64,000 bases of DNA from Oscillospiraceae bacterium. GTDB taxonomy: Bacteria; Bacillota; Clostridia; Oscillospirales; Oscillospiraceae. The DNA is taken from positions 47,430 through 111,429 of the forward strand of contig JAFXXH010000073.1 of the NCBI GenBank assembly GCA_017542425.1, given 5' to 3'. Numbering within the stretch: the stretch's first letter is position 1; each line of letters begins with the position of its first letter. Made by a program: the position numbers and the translations under genes. Below, piece by piece: positions 33,529 through 41,241 of the stretch. A model generated the notes under the pieces. The model made no database searches. It was not told where the DNA came from and saw nothing but the letters and a program-made list of their open reading frames with translations.

Positions 33529-34311
33529 TCAAGGCCCGGCGGGGGGCGCTGCGTTCAGCCTGTACAGCTCCTGCAAGCCCTGGAGCAGCAGGTCCTTCTC
33601 CAGAATGATCTCATGTTTGCACAGGGGCACGATGAACGGGGCAAGCCCCCCCGTGGCGACGACGCGGTGCTTCATGCCCCGCTCGGCCCAAATGCGCTCG
33701 ATCAGGCCGTCCAGCATGGCGGCCGCGCCGTACAGCAGACCGCTGCGCATACAGTCCACGGTGTTGGTGCCCACCACCTTGCCGGGGCGCTCCAGGTCGA
33801 TGCCGGGCAACTGCGCGGTGCGGCCCGTCAGCGCGTCCAGAGAGATGCGCACCCCTGGCATGACCAGGCCGCCCACATAGCGGCTGCCCGGCTCCAGCAC
33901 CTCCATGGTGGTGGCCGTGCCCATGTCGATGAGAATCAGCGGGGCGGCATACTTCCGCAGGGCCGCCACGGCGACGACGATGAGGTCCGCGCCCATCTGG
34001 GCGGGACTGTCCATACAGATCTCAAGCCCGGTCTCCAGGTCCGGCCCCACCGCCAGAGGCTCCCGCCCGAGGAATTTGCGGACCCCGTCGCGCACGGCGG
34101 AAAGCACCGGGGGCACCACGGAGGAGATGATGCAGTCTTCCACATCCTCCCGGCGGACGCCGAAGGCCTCCAGCATCTGCCGGATCTCCAGGCCGTACTG
34201 ATCCGCAGTGCGCGCCCCGTCCGTGGCGATGCGCGCTTCAAAGCGCAGTTCCTCTCCCCGGAAGCAGCCGAGGACGACGTTGGTGTTTCCGATGTCGATG
34301 GCCAGCAGCAT
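33529..34311 (-). CDS. coaX: Type III pantothenate kinase
   Basis: CoaX phosphorylates pantothenate in the first step of coenzyme A synthesis; type III enzymes need a monovalent cation and resist pantothenamide feedback. The 260-residue ASKHA-fold protein starts LLAIDIGNTNVVLGCF. It has DMGTATTMEVL in the middle (the usual sequence is DxGTAT) and VVATGGLAPFIVPL near the end. The ATG at 34311 has AAAGGAGG upstream; nine further codons upstream lack a site. Confidence 0.94.
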   Translation of the reverse strand: MLLAIDIGNTNVVLGCFRGEELRFEARIATDGARTADQYGLEIRQMLEAFGVRREDVEDCIISSVVPPVLSAVRDGVRKFLGREPLAVGPDLETGLEICMDSPAQMGADLIVVAVAALRKYAAPLILIDMGTATTMEVLEPGSRYVGGLVMPGVRISLDALTGRTAQLPGIDLERPGKVVGTNTVDCMRSGLLYGAAAMLDGLIERIWAERGMKHRVVATGGLAPFIVPLCKHEIILEKDLLLQGLQELYRLNAAPPAGP

Positions 34312-34430
34312 AGTGTGTTCCTCCTTTGCGTCCGCCATTTGATAAGCCGATTATAGCAAACGCGGGCGAAAATGCAAGGGTCAAGCCAGGAATCTCCGCC
34401 GAAAAAACCCCCTGGAAGCTCTGGCCGGGA

Positions 34431-34459
34431 TTGATTTTTTTCCGTCCGTGGGATATAAT
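34431..34459 (+). promoter_or_regulatory. Promoter of the 66-residue protein gene
   Basis: TTGATT (34431-34436), 17-base spacer, TATAAT (34454-34459), divergent from coaX. Confidence 0.7.
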
Positions 34460-34531
34460 AGGCAGCGATCACGACAGCGCGCCGCCGAAGCTGCGGCGGT
34501 GCGGACACGCCTGAAAGCGGAGGTGAACAAG

Positions 34532-34732
34532 ATGGTTTTGGATGTGGAGCTGCTGCGCAGCGCGCTGGTGGACGAGTGCTACGCCTCCTGTGTGGTTCGC
34601 GGCAATGTGAACATGCTGGCGGATACGGACGAGATCATGAATGCGTCCGTCCGGCGGCTGCTGGAGCTGGCCAAGCACTACCGCCTGGACCCGCGCAAAT
34701 ACCAGAAGCCGGACGCGGACGACGAAAGCTGA
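34532..34732 (+). CDS. Small protein of unknown function (66 residues)
   Basis: I do not recognise a family. The start ATG has GGAGGTGAACAAG immediately upstream and a good promoter 75 bases ahead, so it is probably a real gene. The sequence is mostly helical: VELLRSALVDECYASCVV, then TDEIMNASVRRLLELAKHY, ending in a charged tail (PDADDES). It has no membrane segment. Downstream, a GC-rich imperfect hairpin (about 34756-34796) separates it from the zinc-ribbon gene. Confidence 0.65.
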   Translation: MVLDVELLRSALVDECYASCVVRGNVNMLADTDEIMNASVRRLLELAKHYRLDPRKYQKPDADDES

Positions 34733-34822
34733 GCCGCCCCGGCGTGCGCAGCGCCGCCGTCCCCACGCAGCGCGGGGGAGAGGCGGCGCTGTTCCCGTTT
34801 GGAGAAAGCGGCGAGAAATGGA

Positions 34823-34852
34823 TTGATTTTTCGGTCTACAGTGTGATAGGAT
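34823..34852 (+). promoter_or_regulatory. Putative promoter of the zinc-ribbon gene
   Basis: TTGATT (34823-34828), 18-base spacer, TAGGAT (34847-34852), about 50 bases ahead of the ATG. Confidence 0.5.
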
Positions 34853-34901
34853 CGATGCATCCCGATCCATCAGGATATCTTCAGCAAAGGAGACGAGACA
34901 C

Positions 34902-35360
34902 ATGGCATTTTTCGACGATTTGAGCCGCAAGGTCAGCCGGGGAACCAAAAACCTGGCCGACGCCACCCGCCTGAACGCGCTGGTCGCGGAGAGCAAAAAG
35001 CAGATCGAGGGGCTGTACCGCAATCTGGGCAGCGCCTACTACGAGGCCCACAGGGACGATTCCGCCGCCGAGCAGCCGGAGCTGATCGCCGCGCTGAACC
35101 GCCAGTTTGAGAGCATGGCCCAGGCCCAGGACGCGCTGCGCCAGCTGCGGGGCCTGAGCAAGTGCCCCAACTGCGGCGCGGAGCTGCCCCAGAACTCCCT
35201 GTTCTGCTCCACCTGCGGGGCCAGACAGCCCCAGCCGGAATCGCCCGCCCCGACCGGCGTCTGCCCCAACTGCGGCGCGCCCAACCAGCCGGACCACCGC
35301 TTCTGCGCCGCCTGCGGCGCGGCGCTGTCCGACGCGCCTTCCGGCTCCGAGGGCGTGTGA
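34902..35360 (+). CDS. Double zinc-ribbon protein
   Basis: The N-terminal ~80 of 152 residues are helical and charged (MAFFDDLSRKVSRGTKNLAD onward). Two rubredoxin-like zinc knuckles follow: CPNCGAELPQNSLFCSTCG and CPNCGAPNQPDHRFCAACG. This arrangement is common in Clostridia proteins of unknown function. The zinc ribbons may mediate protein or nucleic-acid contacts. The site AAAGGAGACGAGACAC precedes the ATG. The next gene starts 31 bases later, so the two may share a transcript. Confidence 0.82.
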   Translation: MAFFDDLSRKVSRGTKNLADATRLNALVAESKKQIEGLYRNLGSAYYEAHRDDSAAEQPELIAALNRQFESMAQAQDALRQLRGLSKCPNCGAELPQNSLFCSTCGARQPQPESPAPTGVCPNCGAPNQPDHRFCAACGAALSDAPSGSEGV

Positions 35361-35391
35361 TGCGCCGACAGCGTGAGGGGAGGTGGGCGCG

Positions 35392-36648
35392 ATGATTCGC
35401 CTTTCCGTCCACGGCGAAAGCGCCGTACCCGGCGGGGATCGCACGCATGTCTCCGTCCGCACCCGGTCCGATCTGCGGCTGCTGATGGACCGGGATCTGT
35501 TCGCGCATCGGGACATCCTGATCCGGGTGCCGCAGGAGGCTGAGGCGGGTCTGGCGCGGGACGCTGCGCGCTTCGCCGCGTTCCTGAACTTCTTTCAGAC
35601 CGCGATCCGGGAGCTGACAGAGGCGATGGAAGCCTACAACGCCCGGCTCGTCCGATCGGATGAGGTCCATGTGCGCTTCAACCTTTCGGAGTTTGCCCGC
35701 ATGAACGCCGGAGGCAAAAGCATCCGGGGCGCACTGGCAAAACTGGGCTGCGCGCTTTTCGACGGGGCCCGTGACAGCACCGGTCTGGCCCTGGCCTTCG
35801 AGCTGTTTCAGACGGCCATCCTGATCCATGACGACATCATCGACCACGCCACGCTCCGCAGAAACAAGCCGACGATTCCCTGTGGCTACGCCGCCCGCTG
35901 GCAGGAGGCGGGAAAACCCCTGGACAGGGCGGAAACGCGCCACACCGCCGATTCCCTGGCCCTGTGCGCGGGGGACCAGGGCTTCTTCCTGGCCCTCCAA
36001 GTGCTGGCTCAGTCCTATCGGGAGGACAGGCAGCTTTATAAGCTGGTGGATTATTTCAACGCCATGGCCCTGAAAACGGTCCAGGGCGAGATCATCGACG
36101 TGGCGCTGCCCTTTGAAGAGAAGTACGCCATCACCCGGGAGATCGACCGCTACCGGGCGATCATCGACATTTACAAGCTGAAAACCGCCTGGTACACCGT
36201 GGTGGGACCCCTCTGCGCCGGGGCGACCCTGGCGGGGTGTGAGGATGCGGCCCTGCACACGCTGGAGACCTTCTGCGAGAACCTGGGCATCGCCTTTCAG
36301 ATCCAGGACGACATCATGGGCCTGTTCGGGGAAGAAGCGGCCCTGGGCAAAGCGGTGGGCTCCGACGCCACGGAGTTCAAGCAGACGCTGTTTTATTCTT
36401 ATATGTGTCAGGACGAAGAGGCCCACCGTCAGCTGCTGCGCTATTACGGCAAGCCCCTCAGCGTGGAAGACCTGCTTTCCCTGCGCCGGCTCCTGGAACG
36501 CTCTGGCTCCCTGGCCTACGTGGAGGCCGAGATGGACCGCTACTACGGCGAGGCCCAGCGGGTCCTGGACGGGATCGACTTCCTGCCCGCGGAAAAGAAG
36601 GACCCGCTCTACGGCCTGATCTCCTTCCTGCGCTACCGAAACAAGTGA
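35392..36648 (+). CDS. Polyprenyl (short-chain) diphosphate synthase family protein with N-terminal extension
   Basis: This is a 418-residue all-helical isoprenyl synthase. The first Asp-rich motif is LIHDDIIDHATLRRNKPT near residue 145. The second is QIQDDIMGLFGEEAALGK near 300, a DDxxG form seen in some GGPP/FPP synthases. It condenses allylic diphosphates with IPP; product length cannot be read off reliably. The first ~85 residues, before the usual start region, are an unusual extension (MIRLSVHGESAVPGGDRTHV and on). The ATG at 35392 has GGGAGGTG eight bases upstream; a GTG nine bases earlier overlaps that site. Confidence 0.85.
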   Translation: MIRLSVHGESAVPGGDRTHVSVRTRSDLRLLMDRDLFAHRDILIRVPQEAEAGLARDAARFAAFLNFFQTAIRELTEAMEAYNARLVRSDEVHVRFNLSEFARMNAGGKSIRGALAKLGCALFDGARDSTGLALAFELFQTAILIHDDIIDHATLRRNKPTIPCGYAARWQEAGKPLDRAETRHTADSLALCAGDQGFFLALQVLAQSYREDRQLYKLVDYFNAMALKTVQGEIIDVALPFEEKYAITREIDRYRAIIDIYKLKTAWYTVVGPLCAGATLAGCEDAALHTLETFCENLGIAFQIQDDIMGLFGEEAALGKAVGSDATEFKQTLFYSYMCQDEEAHRQLLRYYGKPLSVEDLLSLRRLLERSGSLAYVEAEMDRYYGEAQRVLDGIDFLPAEKKDPLYGLISFLRYRNK

Positions 36649-36707
36649 GGCCGCATCCGCCGGAGAACAACCCCACGTCTGCCGTCCACCCACGCCCAAA
36701 AAAGCGG

Positions 36708-36735
36708 TTGACAAATCCCTGAAATCTGCTATAAT
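36708..36735 (+). promoter_or_regulatory. Promoter of tRNA-Leu(GAG)
   Basis: TTGACA (36708-36713), 16-base spacer, TATAAT (36730-36735), 16 bases before the tRNA. Confidence 0.85.
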
Positions 36736-36751
36736 ACTCCTTGCTTCAATT

Positions 36752-36840
36752 GCGGGAGTGCTGGAACAGGTAGACAGGCAGGCTTGAGGTGCCTGTGTCT
36801 CACCATAGACGTGAGGGTTCAAGTCCCTTCTCCCGCACCA
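36752..36840 (+). tRNA. tRNA-Leu(GAG)
   Basis: This is an 89-nt type II tRNA with long variable arm and encoded CCA. The acceptor stem is GCGGGAG/CTCCCGC, the anticodon stem-loop is CAGGC-TTGAGGT-GCCTG, and the T-loop is TTCAAGT. Confidence 0.95.
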
Positions 36841-36841
36841 G

Positions 36842-36871
36842 AAAAAGCCTCGTCGTAAGACGAGGCTTTTT
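36842..36871 (+). terminator. Terminator of tRNA-Leu(GAG)
   Basis: AAAAAGCCTCGTC / GACGAGGCTTTTT, a 13-bp stem with a short loop, immediately after the tRNA. Confidence 0.88.
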
Positions 36872-36872
36872 C

Positions 36873-37060
36873 AATGAAGTCGCCCTCTTCGAGGGCGAAT
36901 GAAGACGCTTCGCTCATGAAGAAATGAAGACGCTCCTGCGGAGCTAATTGAGAACGTGGGCGACTTCGCTTCATTAGGCGGCGAAGCCGCCGTCTTCATT
37001 CACGAGCGGAGCGAGTGACTTCATTAGTCGGCTGTGCCGACGTCTTCATTAAACTCCCGT
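36873..37060. repeat. Array of short GC-rich hairpins linked by ATGAAG/CTTCATT text
   Basis: The non-coding stretch before mazG consists of successive small palindromes (CGCCCTCTTCGAGGGCG, GGCGGCGAAGCCGCC, GTCGGCTGTGCCGAC, CTCCTGCGGAG). They are joined by AATGAAGACG or its complement GTCTTCATT. No open frame with a ribosome site is present. It is similar in style, not sequence, to the array at 54520-54735. Confidence 0.7.
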
Positions 37061-37113
37061 TTTTTCATTTCTCCCGTTTTCCTTGATTCATTCACAAAAA
37101 ATGGAGAAATACA

Positions 37114-37827
37114 ATGGTGGTTTTTGCCCAAAAAGAACGCTACGGATTTGAGGACTTCCGCCGCCTTGTGGCGGTGCTGCGAGGCCCCGGCGGCTGCCCC
37201 TGGGACGCGGTCCAGGATCACCACAGCATCCGGCGCAATCTGCTGGAGGAGGCCTACGAGCTGGCCCAGGCTCTGGACCGGGAGGACCTGGAGAACATGA
37301 AGGAGGAACTGGGGGACGTGCTGCTCCAGGTGCTCTTCCACGCCCGGCTGGAGGAGGAGCGGGGGAGCTTCACCATCGACGAGGTCTGCGACGCGGCGGT
37401 GAAGAAGCTGATCTTCCGCCACCCCCACGTCTTCGGCGACATGGCCGGGGCCACCCCGGAGGAGGCGCTGCGCAACTGGGACGCGAAAAAACGCGTGGAA
37501 AAGCAGCAGCGCAGCGTCGCCCAGGCCATGGCCGACGTGGCCGAAACGCTCCCCGCCCTCTGGCGCGCCGACAAGCTGCTGAACAAGGCGGAACAGGCGG
37601 GTTTTGAGCCGGAAGACGCCGAAAAAGCCCGCGAGACGCTGCAAGCGGAGACGGCGCGCCTGTGCGCGGCGGAAGCGGAGGACCGGGAGGACGCCCTGGG
37701 AAACCTGCTTCTGGCGGCGGTCCGGGTGGGCCGCCGTGCCGGGGCGGACCCGGAGCGGGCCTTGCACCGGGCCTGTGAACGCTATATCGTCCGCTTCCGG
37801 GAGGCGGAGGCGGGTACAGGCGCATAG
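37114..37827 (+). CDS. mazG: Nucleoside triphosphate pyrophosphohydrolase MazG
   Basis: MazG hydrolyses NTPs or dNTPs to monophosphates and PPi and acts in pool sanitation and stringent-response modulation. The 237-residue protein has the first MazG domain GGCPWDAVQDHHSIRRNLLE followed by EEAYELAQAL and ELGDVLLQVLFHARL. The second domain follows QRSVAQAMADVAETLPALWRA. The ATG has TGGAGAA upstream. It lies directly downstream of the hairpin array and has its own terminator. Confidence 0.93.
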   Translation: MVVFAQKERYGFEDFRRLVAVLRGPGGCPWDAVQDHHSIRRNLLEEAYELAQALDREDLENMKEELGDVLLQVLFHARLEEERGSFTIDEVCDAAVKKLIFRHPHVFGDMAGATPEEALRNWDAKKRVEKQQRSVAQAMADVAETLPALWRADKLLNKAEQAGFEPEDAEKARETLQAETARLCAAEAEDREDALGNLLLAAVRVGRRAGADPERALHRACERYIVRFREAEAGTGA

Positions 37828-37874
37828 GTTTGCCGTCCCCGGCTTTCAGCGCAAACCATGCATCATGATAAAAG

Positions 37875-37906
37875 CTCCTGCTGCCTGAGAGGCGACAGGA
37901 GTTTTT
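37875..37906 (+). terminator. Terminator of mazG
   Basis: CTCCTG ... CAGGAG with inner GCC/GGC pairing, followed by TTTTT. Confidence 0.75.
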
Positions 37907-37991
37907 ATCTGGCGCGTATTTTCATAGGTTCTATCAAGAAAACGCATTCAGGCCTGCACGTTACCATACCGAACTCACACTGAAATAGCAT

Positions 37992-38495
37992 TCAGAACGA
38001 TTGAGACTCCAGTTTACTCAAAGCATAGGAGAACAAATCGTCGCTGATATGTCGGTTTGCAAGTTTCAGCGTTTCCAGGGCGCGTCTGGTTCGATCCACG
38101 GAGAGGAGCTTTTCTTCGTAAGCAAAGAGCAGCACGCCGATCGTCCCCATGATGCGAAGCCCCATGGATTTTGCGACAGCACGGCCTTTCGCCTCGTCCA
38201 TCAAGAGTACGTCTGCCTTCACGCCGTCGGCATATACGATCGCTTCGCTCTCTCCCAAATCCAGGCCGTTTGCCCGGCGCAGGATATCGACAGCTCTTGG
38301 CTCGTTTAAAGTCACCACACGAAGAAACGCACAGCTTGAGATTTGCTTTGCCTCCTCTGCAAACCTGGGATTGGAGGTCAGTTCGGCGTAAACCGCTTCC
38401 GGCAGCAGTACTTCACCAAACAACGGCGCCAGAAGCGGCAGACTGTCCGCTTTCATCAAGGAAATCAGCGGCGTAGTATCCGAAACGACGATCAT
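37992..38495 (-). CDS. PIN-domain toxin, DUF3368 family
   Basis: The 167-residue protein opens IVVSDTTPLISLMKADSLPL, with the first acidic residue of a PIN nuclease site. It has LDLGESEAIVYA in the middle (acidic pair), LLMDEAKGRAVAKSMGL and a GTIGVLL segment. DUF3368 proteins are PIN-fold putative RNases paired with UPF0175 antitoxins. Its ATG overlaps the stop of the upstream antitoxin-like gene by four bases, which supports a two-gene module. Codon use is less GC-biased than in the core genes. Confidence 0.85.
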   Translation of the reverse strand: MIVVSDTTPLISLMKADSLPLLAPLFGEVLLPEAVYAELTSNPRFAEEAKQISSCAFLRVVTLNEPRAVDILRRANGLDLGESEAIVYADGVKADVLLMDEAKGRAVAKSMGLRIMGTIGVLLFAYEEKLLSVDRTRRALETLKLANRHISDDLFSYALSKLESQSF

Positions 38496-38776
38496 ACCGC
38501 TCTCAACTCCCGCAGTTTTGAAAATTCGCCAAGTTCTTCGTCCAGCTCTTTACGGGATTGACAAAGGTAGGGAATCCCAATGGCGTCATACAGCTCGATC
38601 AGTTCCATTTTACGAATACCAAGCAGCTCGGCTGCCCGCCCGTGAGATATGACAAGCCGCCGGATCAATGGATACAGAAGCAAAGCACGCTGCTCCAGAG
38701 AGATGTCCTGTTCTTTCCAGTCCAGATAGGGCGCCATACCACGCGGAATCGTCACGGGAATCGTGATCATGTCCAT
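38492..38776 (-). CDS. UPF0175-family antitoxin-like protein
   Basis: The 94-residue protein has a beta start (DMITIPVTIPRGMAPYL), then EQRALLLYPLIRRLVISHGRAAELLG. This matches the UPF0175 pattern, a helix-turn-helix-like segment with the RAAELLGI signature. It ends IPYLCQSRKELDEELGEF. The chosen ATG lies eight bases after AAGGAGG; a longer upstream frame lacks a site. It is translationally coupled to the PIN gene and probably represses the module's own promoter. Confidence 0.85.
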   Translation of the reverse strand: MDMITIPVTIPRGMAPYLDWKEQDISLEQRALLLYPLIRRLVISHGRAAELLGIRKMELIELYDAIGIPYLCQSRKELDEELGEFSKLRELRAV

Positions 38777-38875
38777 ACATCGTACCTCCTTGCTCTCTGC
38801 AATCAGAATTATTATAACAGAAGTATGGTTTGAATACAAGGATTTCATCGACCCGCGAAACTGCGCCGGAAACGC

Positions 38876-38912
38876 AAAACAATCCCGCCGACATCAATCG
38901 ACGGGATTGTTT
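38876..38912 (-). terminator. Terminator of tRNA-Leu(UAA)
   Basis: On the minus strand CAATCCCGTCGATTGATGTCGGCGGGATTG folds into a stem and is followed by TTTTG, directly after the tRNA. Confidence 0.8.
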
Positions 38913-38997
38913 TGGTGTCGGCGGCGGGGCTCGAACCCGCACGGGTCTCCCCAGCGGATTTTAAGTCCGCATTGTCTACCGATTCCAACACGCCGAC
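38913..38997 (-). tRNA. tRNA-Leu(UAA)
   Basis: This is an 85-nt type II tRNA. The acceptor stem is GTCGGCG/CGCCGAC, the anticodon stem-loop is GCGGA-CTTAAAA-TCCGC (anticodon TAA), the T-loop is TTCGAGC, and CCA is encoded. Confidence 0.94.
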
Positions 38998-39025
38998 GCG
39001 GGAGAAACGTCCCACTGTTGGCCCC

Positions 39026-39054
39026 ATTATAGCGGCCCCGCTGCGGACTGTCAA
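39026..39054 (-). promoter_or_regulatory. Promoter of tRNA-Leu(UAA)
   Basis: Minus strand TTGACA (39054-39049), 17-base spacer, TATAAT (39031-39026): a near-consensus promoter. Confidence 0.88.
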
Positions 39055-39124
39055 GCGCTGTCTTTTTGCGCAAAAAACAAAAGGGGAGAGGGCGCGAGAC
39101 CCTCTCCCGATTGGATGTGCTGTG

Positions 39125-41137
39125 TTACGCGGCCTGTGCGGGCTTCCGCAGGAGCTGGGGCGCGATGGCCGCTCCCACCAGGACTACGCCGATCACGTCG
39201 GTCAGGATGCCGGGGTAGATCAGCAGGAGGCCCCCCGCGATGCAGAGAACCCGCTGCCAGACCTGCATGGGGGCTTTGACGAAGCCCTCCAGCGCGGCGG
39301 CAATGCCGAACATGCCGATGGCGGCGGTGACGATGCCCAGCACGGCGGCCCCAAGGCCCTCGTTCATCAGCAGAAGACTGGGCTCCAGCGCGAAGATATA
39401 GGGCACCAGGAAGGCGGCAATGGCCAGGCGTGTGGCGTTCAGGCCGGTTTTCATCGGGTCGGATTTGGCAATGGCGCTCCCGGCGTAGGCTGCCAGGGCC
39501 ACCGGGGGCGTGATGTCCGCCACGATGCCGAAGTAGAAGACGAAGAAGTGGGCGGCGATCTTGTCGATGCCCAGCTGGATCAGGATGGGCGCGCAGGTGA
39601 AGGCCATGATGCAGTAGTTGGCCGTGGTGGGCACGCCCATGCCCAGGATGATGCAGCAGAGCATGGTGAGAAACAGGGCGATCAGGGTGGAGAGCATGGG
39701 GATGGGGATGCTGCGGGAGACGGCGATGACCCCGTTGATGAGCCCGGAGGCCAGGCCGGTGACGGTGATGCACCCGGCGATCACGCCCGCCATGGAGCAG
39801 GCGGCGGCCACGGTGATGCAGCTGCGCCCGCCGGCCTCCAGGGAGCCGAAGATCATCTCCCAAAGCCGCTTCCCGGTATTCGCGGAGATCGGCTTGCCGG
39901 TTTCCTCCCGGCTCTCGGTGAACAGTGCGGGCAGGCTGACCACGATGCTGGCCAAAATGGCGATGCTGGCGCTCCACTGGAGGGAGCGCAGGTTGGTGGA
40001 CACCAGCCAGATTAGCAGCACCAGGGGCAGCAGCAGATAGATGCGCTTGGCCAGCACCCGGAAGCGGGGCAGCTCCTCCCGGGGGATGCCGGAGAGGCCC
40101 AGCTTTTTGGCCTCCAGATGGACGCTGAGGAAGATGCCGCCGAAGTAGAGCACGGCGGGTAGAATGGCCCAGAGGGCGATCTGGCCGTACTTCTGTCCGG
40201 TGTTCTCCGCCATCAGAAAAGCGGCCGCGCCCATGATGGGGGGCATGATCTGGCCGCCGGTGCTGGCTGCCGCCTCGACTGCGGCGGAGAACTCGGGGCG
40301 ATAGCCGGTCTTCTTCATCATGGGGATGGTGACGGAGCCGGTGGTGACGGTGTTGCCCACGCTGCTGCCGCTGACCATGCCGCAGAGGGCGGAGGAGATG
40401 ACCGCCACCTTGGCCGGGCCGCCGGAGGAGGAGCCCGCCAGGGAGTTGGCCATGTCGATGAAGAAGCTGGCGATGCCGGTGCGCTCCAGGAACGCGCCGA
40501 AGATGATGAACACCGCAATGAATTTCAGACAGACCTGAATGGGCGTGGCCATGACGCCGCCGGTGGTGTAGAACAGGGTGTAGACCACCCGGGCCAGCAC
40601 CTGGGAGAAGGTCCGGTCCGGCTGACTGAGCAGATTGACGAAGGTGTAGATCAGCAGCGCCCCGGCCACGCAGAGGATGGGCAGGCCGACGCAGCGGCGG
40701 CACAGCTCCGCCAGGGCCAGCACGCCCACCACGCCCAGGGCGATGGTGAAGGGCGTCAGCTTGCTGGCGCTGGTGTAAACCGTGACAAAGGCGGTGTAGT
40801 TGAAGCGGAAGTAGAAGAACGCGCCCGCGCCCAGCAGCATGATGACGATATCATACCAGGGCATGGTGTTGGGGCGCACATGGCTCTTGCGGATCGGGTA
40901 GGTGAGATAGCCCATCAACAGAATCAGTCCCAGGAAGGTGCTGAGACGCACGGGCAGATCCTCCGTGGAGAACAGGGTGGACCAGATGCAATAGACGGAG
41001 AAGGCGCTCATGACGTAGCGGATGACCCGGGCGGGGATGCCCGTCCAGACCCGCGTTGCGCTCTCCCGGTCGAATTGCCGCAGGATGTCCTCGCCTCCGG
41101 TCGGCTGTTCCAGTGTGGCGGTTTGTTTCATTCCCAT
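39125..41137 (-). CDS. TRAP transporter fused permease (DctQM type, TAXI family)
   Basis: The 670-residue protein has about 16 or more hydrophobic segments, long enough to be a fusion of the small and large TRAP permease subunits. TRAP signatures include ALCGMVSGSSVGNTVTTGS, GGQIMPPIMGAAAFLMAE, LGMGVPTTANYCIMAF and VADITPPVALAAYAGSAIA. TRAP systems import organic acids or amino acids using an ion gradient and a binding protein. The TAXI-type binding protein lies just upstream on the same strand. The ATG at 41137 follows AGGAGGTCCCGG. Confidence 0.93.
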   Translation of the reverse strand: MGMKQTATLEQPTGGEDILRQFDRESATRVWTGIPARVIRYVMSAFSVYCIWSTLFSTEDLPVRLSTFLGLILLMGYLTYPIRKSHVRPNTMPWYDIVIMLLGAGAFFYFRFNYTAFVTVYTSASKLTPFTIALGVVGVLALAELCRRCVGLPILCVAGALLIYTFVNLLSQPDRTFSQVLARVVYTLFYTTGGVMATPIQVCLKFIAVFIIFGAFLERTGIASFFIDMANSLAGSSSGGPAKVAVISSALCGMVSGSSVGNTVTTGSVTIPMMKKTGYRPEFSAAVEAAASTGGQIMPPIMGAAAFLMAENTGQKYGQIALWAILPAVLYFGGIFLSVHLEAKKLGLSGIPREELPRFRVLAKRIYLLLPLVLLIWLVSTNLRSLQWSASIAILASIVVSLPALFTESREETGKPISANTGKRLWEMIFGSLEAGGRSCITVAAACSMAGVIAGCITVTGLASGLINGVIAVSRSIPIPMLSTLIALFLTMLCCIILGMGVPTTANYCIMAFTCAPILIQLGIDKIAAHFFVFYFGIVADITPPVALAAYAGSAIAKSDPMKTGLNATRLAIAAFLVPYIFALEPSLLLMNEGLGAAVLGIVTAAIGMFGIAAALEGFVKAPMQVWQRVLCIAGGLLLIYPGILTDVIGVVLVGAAIAPQLLRKPAQAA

Positions 41138-41241
41138 CCGGGACCTCCTGACGTAATGAAATAAGTGTGCATCCCATCCCCCGGGAGGGGGGAAGGGATG
41201 CTGCATGGTGCATGGGACGGTAAGTACCGCGGCGGGATGCC

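Noticed and set aside
36873..37060. Possible CRISPR array
   Set aside because: Units are not of constant length or sequence, there are no unique spacers and no cas genes in the window.
39051..40703. 550-codon minus-strand frame within the TRAP permease
   Set aside because: It is another frame on the same strand as the permease, Arg/His/Pro-rich, without domains.
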